NCBI RefSeq assembly: GCF_048984525.1
Contig: NZ_JBMGJC010000004.1
Location: 1 to 64,000, forward strand
Length of the DNA: 64,000 nucleotides
Origin: Syntrophopropionicum propionicicum_A
GTDB lineage: Bacteria; Bacillota; Desulfotomaculia; Desulfotomaculales; Pelotomaculaceae
Direction of reading: 5' to 3'
The translations under genes were made by a program, and so were the position numbers. This document shows, in pieces, positions 52,343 to 59,042 of this stretch (the stretch's first letter is position 1; each line of letters opens with the position of its first letter). Under the pieces are notes generated by a model. It ran no database searches, had not been told where the DNA came from, and saw only the letters and a list, made by a program, of their open reading frames with translations.

Positions 52343-53467
52343 ATGACAGAACGTAATTTTAATTCCGTTAAAAGGGTTGTTGTTAAGGTCGGCTCCAGTT
52401 CAATAGCGTACTCTACCGGGAAGCTGAACCTTTATCAGATCGAAGGTCTGGTCAGGCAGCTGTCCTGTCTGCATAACCAGGGAAAGGACGTGCTTCTGGT
52501 TACTTCCGGCGCTATCGGTACCGGCGCCGGCAAGCTGGGCCTGGCCGGGCGTCCCAAAACGATACCGGGTAAACAGGCTGCCGCCGCGGTAGGACAGGGC
52601 ATACTGATGCATATTTACGAGAAGTTTTTTTCAGAGTATGGAGTAACCGCCGGGCAGGTACTGCTGACCAGGGAGGACTTCTCTGACCGGCGCCGGTTTT
52701 TAAACGCCAGAAACACGCTGCACGCGCTGCTTCAGTACGGCGTTATCCCGGTGATTAATGAAAACGATACTGTGGCTGTCGACGAGATTAAGCTTGGCGA
52801 GAACGACACCCTGTCGGCCCTGGTGGCCGGGCTCGTGGATGCCGAACTGCTTATTCTGCTTTCAGATATCCAGGGTTTGTACACAGCCGACCCGCGCAAG
52901 GATCCCGAAGCCAGCCTGATCCGGGAGGTCAAGGAAATAACGTCCGATATAGAGTCGCTGGCCGGCGGCGCCGGCAGTAAGCTGGGGACCGGCGGTATGG
53001 CTACAAAAATATCGGCGGCCAGGATAGCCGCTCATTCCGGTGTATCCACGGTACTCGCGTGCGCCGGGGAGAAGGATATCGTACTTAAGGTTGTTGCCGG
53101 GGAGCAGGTGGGGACTGTGTTTTTGCCTGCCGATAACAAGCTAGAGAATAAGAAACAGTGGATTGCATACAGCGCTGCGGTATGCGGGAAAATACTCGTT
53201 GACGAGGGCGCTGCCACGGCCCTGATCAAGCAGGGCAAAAGCCTGCTGCCATCAGGTGTTACGGGTGTGGAAGGGCAGTTTGAAATAGGCAGCACGGTCT
53301 GCATAGTGGGACCGGGTAACCAGGAAATTGCCAGGGGGATAACCTCTTATTCTTCGGCTGAAATTGATCAGATTAAAGGAGCCCAGACCAGAGAAATATC
53401 CCGCATTCTTGGATATAAGGACTATGAAGAGGTAGTGCACCGGAACAACCTGGTGCTTAATCAGTAA
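52343..53467 (+). CDS. proB: Glutamate 5-kinase
   Basis: 374 residues, two-domain form. The kinase domain has VVKVGSSS, NENDTVAVDEI and GTGGMATKISAARIA; the C-terminal PUA domain begins near 275. First step of proline synthesis. ATG 52343 after GGTGAG. The next enzyme gene, proA, which normally follows, is absent here; nadD comes directly. Confidence 0.96.
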   Translation: MTERNFNSVKRVVVKVGSSSIAYSTGKLNLYQIEGLVRQLSCLHNQGKDVLLVTSGAIGTGAGKLGLAGRPKTIPGKQAAAAVGQGILMHIYEKFFSEYGVTAGQVLLTREDFSDRRRFLNARNTLHALLQYGVIPVINENDTVAVDEIKLGENDTLSALVAGLVDAELLILLSDIQGLYTADPRKDPEASLIREVKEITSDIESLAGGAGSKLGTGGMATKISAARIAAHSGVSTVLACAGEKDIVLKVVAGEQVGTVFLPADNKLENKKQWIAYSAAVCGKILVDEGAATALIKQGKSLLPSGVTGVEGQFEIGSTVCIVGPGNQEIARGITSYSSAEIDQIKGAQTREISRILGYKDYEEVVHRNNLVLNQ

Positions 53468-53531
53468 TCTTGGGCAAAATCATTTTTTTATTCTTCTTGC
53501 TTTTAAATCAAACAGACAGTACAATTTTTTT

Positions 53532-54158
53532 ATGAATACAGTAACTGCAAGAGAACGGCGACTGGGCATCATGGGCGGCACTTTTGACCCTGTCCATTTC
53601 GGGCACCTGGTCGCGGCTGAAGGGGCGAGGTACTCGTTCAGCCTGGAAAAGGTAATTTTCATACCGGCCGGCAACCCGCCCCATAAACCTGACCATATCA
53701 TTACTGAACCGTCCATTCGATATAAAATGACCTGCCTGGCGGTTGCTTCGAACCCATCTTTTTGCGCTTCTGACCTGGAGGTCGAGCGTCCCGGGCCTTC
53801 TTTTACAATTGACACGGTGCGGTACATGATGCGTCTCCATCCCAATGAGAGGATTTTTTTCATTACAGGGGCGGACGCCCTTATAGAAATTTCCACCTGG
53901 AAAAATTTTGAAGTTCTCTTGTCGATCTGTAATTTTGTGGCTGCCACGCGTCCCGGATATCGTTTATTGGAACTAAAAGAAAAACTTGATCCGCTGCCGG
54001 ACAGTTTAAAACAAAATATTTCATACATGGAAGTGCCTGCCCTGGCTATTTCCTCAACTGACATCAGGCAGCGCGTACGTGAAGGGAGGCCTATAAAATA
54101 CCTTCTTCCCGAATCCGTAGAGGACTACATAATTCAAAATAATTTATACCGGCAATGA
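53532..54158 (+). CDS. nadD: Nicotinate-nucleotide adenylyltransferase
   Basis: 208 residues. GIMGGTFDPVHFGHL is the nucleotidyltransferase GxFDPxHxGH site, and ISSTDIRQRVREGRPIKYLLPESV the C-terminal signature. Makes NaAD in NAD synthesis. ATG 53532 has no visible Shine-Dalgarno, so the start is less certain. The usual neighbour yqeK is missing. Confidence 0.95.
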   Translation: MNTVTARERRLGIMGGTFDPVHFGHLVAAEGARYSFSLEKVIFIPAGNPPHKPDHIITEPSIRYKMTCLAVASNPSFCASDLEVERPGPSFTIDTVRYMMRLHPNERIFFITGADALIEISTWKNFEVLLSICNFVAATRPGYRLLELKEKLDPLPDSLKQNISYMEVPALAISSTDIRQRVREGRPIKYLLPESVEDYIIQNNLYRQ

Positions 54159-54263
54159 AATTTGGAAAAATCTTTGCCTGGTTAACATTGCATCAGGACA
54201 TTTTCTTTTGTAAATAATATCTTTAAGTAAAATAAGTTTCATCGGGAAAGAGGTGATTAGTAG

Positions 54264-54533
54264 ATGGCGCGTACCCTGTACGTAGGAAATCTACCGTGGG
54301 CTACCAAAGCGGAGGATTTGGCAGATGCTTTTTCCGCGCATGGAGAAGTTTTGAGTAGCCGCGTTATTACTGATCGAGAGACCGGTCGCTCCCGCGGATT
54401 TGGCTTTGTTGAAGTCCGGGATGAAGATGCGGAAACTATGATCGCTGCAATGAACGGCACCGAACTTAACGGAAGGGTAATAACAGTAAACGAAGCGAAA
54501 GCCAGAGAAGACAGGGCGGAAGGGATGTCCTAG
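54264..54533 (+). CDS. RRM-domain RNA-binding protein
   Basis: 89 residues, one RNA recognition motif. RNP2 is LYVGNL (5-10), RNP1 RSRGFGFVEV (42-51). Bacterial single-RRM proteins of this type bind RNA without a known fixed target. ATG behind AAAGAGGTGA. A charged tail (EAKAREDRAEGMS) replaces the Gly-rich tail of cyanobacterial ones. Confidence 0.92.
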   Translation: MARTLYVGNLPWATKAEDLADAFSAHGEVLSSRVITDRETGRSRGFGFVEVRDEDAETMIAAMNGTELNGRVITVNEAKAREDRAEGMS

Positions 54534-54576
54534 TAAAAAATTGTTTTACTAAAAATATCTATAAATGATTAAGATA

Positions 54577-54618
54577 TTGAATGCCCGTGTTGCTTACTGC
54601 ACGGGTTGCTTTTATTTA
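54577..54618 (+). terminator. Terminator after the RRM gene
   Basis: TGCCCGTG pairs with CACGGG(T) around TTGCTTACTG, followed by TTGCTTTTATTT. Confidence 0.65.
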
Positions 54619-54701
54619 ACGCAGGAAGGACAACCAGCGGCTGTTGGCGAATACTGTCAGGTAGTCATTTATAGAAAATATCCTCATAGGGGGCGGGAAA
54701 A

Positions 54702-55112
54702 ATTAGGGATAATATTGAAATTTGCAGGCAGCGACTGGAAAAAGACGCCCTTGCCAAACATCTGGGGATTACTATTGCAGAAATAAAGCCGGGTTATGCC
54801 AGGGCAACCTTAAAAGTAACGCCGGAGCTGCTTAATGGAGCCGGATTAACCCACGGCAGCACGGTTTTCGCGCTGGCGGACATTGTTTTTGCGGCTGCCA
54901 GCAACTCGCACGGGTCTCTGGCGCTTGCGCTTAACATAAGTATAAATTTCCTGAAGGCAACTACCGAGGGCGCTGTGCTTAGCGCTGTCGCCAGGGAAGA
55001 GAAGCTGACCAGGAAGACGGGGCTCTACCGCCTGGAAGTAAGGGATGAAAATGATGACCTGGTGGCGCTGGCCAACGGCACGGTCTTTATAAAGGGACCG
55101 CATAATATATAG
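54702..55112 (+). CDS. PaaI-type hotdog thioesterase, apparent ATT start
   Basis: 136 residues when read from ATT at 54702. The frame opens after a TAG at 54687 and contains no ATG, GTG or TTG before the conserved part. AGGGGGCGGG precedes the ATT with good spacing, so AUU initiation is the simplest reading. The body is a typical PaaI/YdiI hotdog thioesterase: KHLGITIAEIKPGYARATLK, LLNGAGLTHGSTVFALADI (the catalytic NxxGxxHGG-like region reads NGAGLTHGS), and LNISINFLKAT. It likely hydrolyses an acyl-CoA. Lost upstream sequence or a frameshift in the start region is an alternative. Confidence 0.7.
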   Translation: MRDNIEICRQRLEKDALAKHLGITIAEIKPGYARATLKVTPELLNGAGLTHGSTVFALADIVFAAASNSHGSLALALNISINFLKATTEGAVLSAVAREEKLTRKTGLYRLEVRDENDDLVALANGTVFIKGPHNI

Positions 55113-55238
55113 GTTAATTTTTGTTAAGTTTGGGGCATATTCTTAATAACTGGTTTAGCAACAGGGAAGGAACTTTTAGCCGGGAGAAAGAATAAATAAT
55201 CTGTAGAGGGAAAATTAATTAATCAAGGGGGAGTGGCA

Positions 55239-55595
55239 TTGCCATTAAGTCCACAAGCAGTTGTAAATATTGCTGTGCAGGCTGCGGAAAACAGGAAGGC
55301 ATTAGAGGTGACAGTGCTTGACATCAGCAAGGTATCAATTATTGCCGACTATTTCATAATATGCAGCGGTCGTACCGGCACCCAGGTCCAGGCGATAGTG
55401 GAGCACATTCAGGAGGAACTGAAGGATAAAGGTATGCTTGCCCTGCGCCGGGAAGGTTTCAGGGAGGCTAACTGGGTGTTGCTGGATTATGGTGATGTTA
55501 TTATCCATGTATTTCAGGGAACTGAGCGGGAGTTTTACAATCTTGAGCGCCTCTGGGGTGACGCCCGGATTGTGGGTGTCCCGGTGAACATTTAG
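55239..55595 (+). CDS. rsfS: Ribosomal silencing factor RsfS
   Basis: About 118 residues. DYFIICSGRTGTQVQAIVEHIQEEL, REGFREANWVLLDYGDVIIHVF and the YNLERLWGDA ending are the family hallmarks. Binds L14 and blocks subunit joining. TTG at 55239 after GGGGGAG is preferred to the GTG at 55233. Confidence 0.94.
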   Translation: MPLSPQAVVNIAVQAAENRKALEVTVLDISKVSIIADYFIICSGRTGTQVQAIVEHIQEELKDKGMLALRREGFREANWVLLDYGDVIIHVFQGTEREFYNLERLWGDARIVGVPVNI

Positions 55596-55662
55596 TTTTC
55601 TCCGTGTAGCTACCGGGCGGGCTGGATAATTATCCAACCGGCGGTCAATTTGATCTATGCTG

Positions 55663-55691
55663 TTGACATATGTGGGTGTATGTCTTATAAT
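55663..55691 (+). promoter_or_regulatory. Consensus SigA promoter of the leuS leader and tRNA-Ala
   Basis: TTGACA (55663-55668), exactly 17 bases, TATAAT (55686-55691): a full consensus match. Strong transcription is expected from near 55698, suitable for a tRNA gene. Confidence 0.9.
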
Positions 55692-55697
55692 AATTCT

Positions 55698-56022
55698 CAG
55701 TTTTAGTTTGCAGGGCGATGACGAGGAGCAGTAAGCAGCGCAGTGCTTTAGAGAGCCGCCGGTTGCTGTAAGGCGGTGAACGAGGCTGCCGAAACTCGCC
55801 TCTGAGCTGGCCGGTGGAAGGTTTAGTACTCCGGTCCGGTTGCGACGTTATAGCTTTAAGTGGGTAAAGAGATGGGGCTGTGGCGCAGTGGGAGCGCGCT
55901 TCCTTGGCATGGAAGAGGCCGCGGGTTCAATCCCCGCCAGCTCCACCATAATTGATCTTTGCCAAAAAGGGTGGTACCGCGGGTAAAACCTCTCGTCCCT
56001 ACAGGGACTTAGGGGTTTTTTT
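55698..56022 (+). promoter_or_regulatory. T-box riboswitch upstream of leuS, interrupted by a tRNA gene
   Basis: Stem I has the AGTA element (GAGCAGTAAGC), the distal AGAGAGCCGCC/GGCGGT region and a probable specifier CTC (Leu, 55795-55797) in GAAACTCGCCTCTGAGCT. Stem II-type sequence follows to about 55860. Where the linker stem III should be, a complete tRNA-Ala gene occurs (55874-55948). The T-box core AAGGGTGGTACCGCGG is at 55968-55982 and the terminator (ACCTCTCGTCCCT paired with AGGGACTTAGGGGT, then seven T) at 55986-56022. Confidence 0.9.
55874..55948 (+). tRNA. tRNA-Ala (anticodon GGC) inside the T-box leader
   Basis: 75 bases including encoded CCA. Acceptor GGGGCTG/CAGCTCC with G3-U70, the alanine identity pair; D-stem GCGC/GCGC; anticodon stem CTTCC/GGAAG around TTGGCAT; T-arm GCGGG TTCAATC CCCGC. 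All stems are perfect, so it looks functional. It lies between Stem II and the antiterminator of the leuS T-box, on the same strand. Confidence 0.95.
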
Positions 56023-56040
56023 ATTTTTGGGAGGGGAACA

Positions 56041-56140
56041 TGTGAGTGTAATTGATTTTGGCGGAATTACACTGGGAACGGTTTTTATAGTCTTAAATTT
56101 ACCAGTCCGGATTTTTCCGGACAAATTTTTTCAAATATAA
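56041..56140 (+). CDS. Possible 32-residue peptide between T-box and leuS
   Basis: From GTG at 56041, five bases after GGGAGGGG: a hydrophobic peptide (VSVIDFGGITLGTVFIVLNL, then PVRIFPDKFFQI). It is the first frame after the T-box terminator, before a further hairpin. The Shine-Dalgarno is strong but the length is small; an overlapping ATG at 56039 stops at once. It could be a remnant or a leader peptide. Confidence 0.35.
56104..56131 (+). terminator. Second hairpin between T-box and leuS
   Basis: GTCCGG/CCGGAC with loop ATTTTT, followed by AAATTTTTT. It resembles an intrinsic terminator inside the leuS transcript, 128 bases before the gene, and overlaps the end of the small frame. Confidence 0.55.
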
Positions 56141-56258
56141 AATGGAAACAGATACGGTTTATAATTGATTTATTTGCACATTATGCCAAGATGTGAGATA
56201 TTAAATAAGGTATAGTGTGTGATAACTTTGCGGTTGCAGCAATCAAGGGGGAACTGAA

Positions 56259-58745
56259 TTGAAAGTAAAGTATGATTTTGATGAAGTAGAAAAGAAGTGG
56301 CAGGAACGGTGGGCTGAAAGTGACCTCTACGCCGTGCCGGATTTTTCCGACCGGCCGAAATATTACTGCCTGGAAATGTTCCCTTACCCTTCCGGGAAAT
56401 TACATATGGGCCACGTGCGGAACTATTCTATAGGTGACGTGGTAGCCCGCTTTAAAGCCATGCAGGGGTTGCATGTGCTCCACCCGATGGGGTGGGACGC
56501 GTTCGGGCTGCCGGCTGAAAACGCCGCCATCAAGCACGGCGGCATCCATCCCGCGGACTGGACCATCGATAACATAAACAATATGCGGGAGCAGTTAAAA
56601 CAGCTGGGCATCAGCTATGACTGGAACAGGGAATTCGCCACCTGTGACCAGGAGTACTACCGCTGGACGGAATGGCTCTTTCTGCAGTTATTCCATAAAG
56701 GGCTGGCCTATAAAAAGCTGTCGGCCGTGAACTGGTGCCCCGGCTGTGCCACGGTGCTGGCCAACGAGCAGGTCGTGAACGGAGGCTGCGAGCGCTGCAA
56801 GACTACGGTGGAAAAGCGGGAGCTGGCCCAGTGGTTTTTCAAGATTACCGACTACGCCGACCGCTTGCTGAAAGATATGGATCTCCTTGAAGGATGGCCT
56901 GATAAAGTTAAGATCATGCAGGAAAACTGGATCGGCCGCAGCGAGGGCGCGGAGATCGATTTTCAAATAGATGGCGCTGAAGATATTGTAACAGTATATA
57001 CGACCCGCCCGGATACGGTTTTTGGGGTAACCTACATGGTCCTGGCGCCGGAGCACCCGCTGGTGGAAAAGCTGATAGCCGGGACAGAAAAAGAAGCGGA
57101 AATTAAGGAATTTGTCCAAAAAGTGAAAAACCTGAGCGAAATTGACCGGACGTCAACAGAGGTGGAAAAAGTCGGCCTGCCGCTCGGAGCTTACTGTGTA
57201 AACCCCCTGAACGGGGAAAAAGTCCCGGTCCTGATCGCCAATTATGTCCTTTTAGAATACGGGACCGGCTGTGTGATGGGTGTGCCTGCCCATGACCAGC
57301 GTGACTTTGAATTTGCCAGGAAATATAACTTCCCGGTCCGGGTGGTGATCCGGCCCGCGGGGGTGGACCTGGACCCGGATAAAATGGAGTCGGCCTATGA
57401 GGATGAAGGATATCTCGTTAACTCCGGCTCATTTAACGGGCAGCCCAATAAAGAAGCGATCAAGGCGATCACAACTTATCTCGAAGAGAAGGGCCAGGGC
57501 CGGTTCAGGGTTACATACAGGCTCCGGGACTGGCTCATCTCCCGCCAGCGCTACTGGGGCGCGCCTATCCCCATAATTTATTGCGATGTTTGCGGGGTTG
57601 TGCCGGTTCCCGAGAGTGACCTGCCGGTACTGCTGCCCATGAACGTGGAATTTAAACCAACCGGCCGGTCGCCCCTGGCGGAATGTCCCGATTTTGTGAA
57701 CACAACCTGTCCCGTTTGCGGCGGGCCTGGTAAAAGAGAAACCGACACGATGGACACCTTCATGTGCTCATCCTGGTATTACTACCGCTATACCAGCCCG
57801 AGGGAAACAGAAGGCCCGTGGGACAAAGCCAAAGTGGATTACTGGCTGGCGGTGGACCAGTATATCGGCGGGGTTGAGCACGCCATACTACACCTTTTGT
57901 ACTCACGTTTCTTTACAAAAGTGCTCTACGACCTGGACCTGGTGAGCAACCAGGAGCCTTTTACCAACCTGCTCACCCAGGGCATGGTCTTAAAAGACGG
58001 GGCGAAGATGTCGAAATCAAAAGGGAACGTGGTCAGCCCGGAAGACATTATCGCCCGTTATGGGGCCGATACGGCCAGGATGTTTATTCTTTTCGCGGCG
58101 CCGCCTGAACGCGACCTGGAGTGGAGCGACCAGGGAGTGGAAGGCTGCTTCCGCTTTTTGAACCGCGTCTGGCGGCTGGTGGAACCCCTGGAGGAAACAC
58201 TTAAGAAAGCCCCTGTCAGGCAGGCCGCGAACCTTGTGGGAATAAACCGGGAAATGCGCCGCGTTACCCATAAGACGATCAAGAAGGTGACTGAAGACAT
58301 CAGCACCCGCTTTAATTTCAATACGGCGGTCAGCGCCATTATGGAGCTTGTTAACGCGCTGTATCAATTCAAAGAGGTCCCTGAATCAGACCGCGACCCA
58401 GCTGTCCTGAAGGAAGCGGTGGACTCACTGCTGCTGCTGCTGGCTCCTTTCGCCCCCCACATCACCGAGGAAATATGGGAGGCCACCGGACACGAGGGCA
58501 GCGTCCACCTGCAGGGCTGGCCGTCGTATGACCCGGAAGCGATTGTGGAAGACGAAATAACAATAGTTGTGCAGGTCAACAGCAGGGTGCGCGACCGCAT
58601 GCTGGTCCCGGCTGGTTTGTCGGCCAAGGAGATGCAGGAAAGAGTGATGAATGACCCTAAAATATTAAAGTTGACTGAAGGCAAAAAAATAGTCAAGATA
58701 ATACCGGTGCCGGACAAACTGGTCAATATCGTTGTGAAGAACTAA
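56259..58745 (+). CDS. leuS: Leucyl-tRNA synthetase
   Basis: 828 residues, bacterial type. YPSGKLHMGHVRN holds the HIGH-equivalent motif, and KMSKSKGNVV the KMSKS loop. The CP1 editing domain (YTTRPDTVFGVTYMVLAPEH) and zinc-type Cys pairs (CPGC, CERC) are present. TTG start behind AAGGGGGAA. Transcription from the T-box promoter must pass two hairpins; a further promoter near 56170-56215 (TTGCAC, TATAGT) is possible but weak. Confidence 0.98.
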   Translation: MKVKYDFDEVEKKWQERWAESDLYAVPDFSDRPKYYCLEMFPYPSGKLHMGHVRNYSIGDVVARFKAMQGLHVLHPMGWDAFGLPAENAAIKHGGIHPADWTIDNINNMREQLKQLGISYDWNREFATCDQEYYRWTEWLFLQLFHKGLAYKKLSAVNWCPGCATVLANEQVVNGGCERCKTTVEKRELAQWFFKITDYADRLLKDMDLLEGWPDKVKIMQENWIGRSEGAEIDFQIDGAEDIVTVYTTRPDTVFGVTYMVLAPEHPLVEKLIAGTEKEAEIKEFVQKVKNLSEIDRTSTEVEKVGLPLGAYCVNPLNGEKVPVLIANYVLLEYGTGCVMGVPAHDQRDFEFARKYNFPVRVVIRPAGVDLDPDKMESAYEDEGYLVNSGSFNGQPNKEAIKAITTYLEEKGQGRFRVTYRLRDWLISRQRYWGAPIPIIYCDVCGVVPVPESDLPVLLPMNVEFKPTGRSPLAECPDFVNTTCPVCGGPGKRETDTMDTFMCSSWYYYRYTSPRETEGPWDKAKVDYWLAVDQYIGGVEHAILHLLYSRFFTKVLYDLDLVSNQEPFTNLLTQGMVLKDGAKMSKSKGNVVSPEDIIARYGADTARMFILFAAPPERDLEWSDQGVEGCFRFLNRVWRLVEPLEETLKKAPVRQAANLVGINREMRRVTHKTIKKVTEDISTRFNFNTAVSAIMELVNALYQFKEVPESDRDPAVLKEAVDSLLLLLAPFAPHITEEIWEATGHEGSVHLQGWPSYDPEAIVEDEITIVVQVNSRVRDRMLVPAGLSAKEMQERVMNDPKILKLTEGKKIVKIIPVPDKLVNIVVKN

Positions 58746-58750
58746 GGAGA

Positions 58751-58774
58751 TAGGGCGGGATAAATCCCGCCCTA
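58751..58774. repeat. TAGGGCGGGAT palindrome after leuS
   Basis: TAGGGCGGGAT/ATCCCGCCCTA with loop AA, a perfect 11-bp stem starting six bases after the leuS stop. Related to the palindrome at 26063-26084. Confidence 0.6.
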
Positions 58775-58855
58775 CATGGCGTTCGATAGCCAAAGAGGAA
58801 TGCAGGAGTACTGATGTCCGACGTCCGACGACTGAAAGATGCGGCTTTAGACGCA

Positions 58856-58882
58856 CAAAAAAGTCCGGATGAATCCGGACCT
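58856..58882 (-). terminator. Minus-strand terminator
   Basis: On the minus strand GTCCGGAT, loop TC, ATCCGGAC is followed by TTTTTTGTG. It should end the transcript of the regulator gene. A second inverted repeat GGGTCA(G/A)GCTT lies at 58919-58947. The remaining ~300 bases between leuS and the regulator gene hold no gene. Confidence 0.7.
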
Positions 58883-59007
58883 GCAATCCTCACCATGGAA
58901 ACCTTAGTCTGCAACCTCGGGTCAGGCTTTAGAGAAAAGCTTGACCCATTTCTTATATAAAAAGAAAGCCATAATCTTTTTTTGTAGGCTGTTAGGAATG
59001 CAGGATA

Positions 59008-59040
59008 TTCCCACGTCCAACGGCCCACGTCTCACGACTC
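59008..59040 (-). repeat. GACGTGAGA-family repeat after the regulator gene
   Basis: On the minus strand GAGTCGTGAGACGTGGGCCG followed by TTGGACGTGGGAATATCCTGCATTCC. It begins directly after the stop codon; the first 16 bases including the stop are identical to those after clpX. Confidence 0.75.
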
Positions 59041-59042
59041 AT

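Noticed and set aside
54565..54786. 73-codon frame from ATG 54565
   Set aside because: It starts inside the terminator of the RRM gene and overlaps the thioesterase in another frame; the thioesterase has clear family motifs.
55952..56140. 62-codon frame beginning in the T-box core
   Set aside because: Most of it is the T-box antiterminator/terminator. Only the last 32 codons behind GGGAGGGG are kept as a doubtful peptide.
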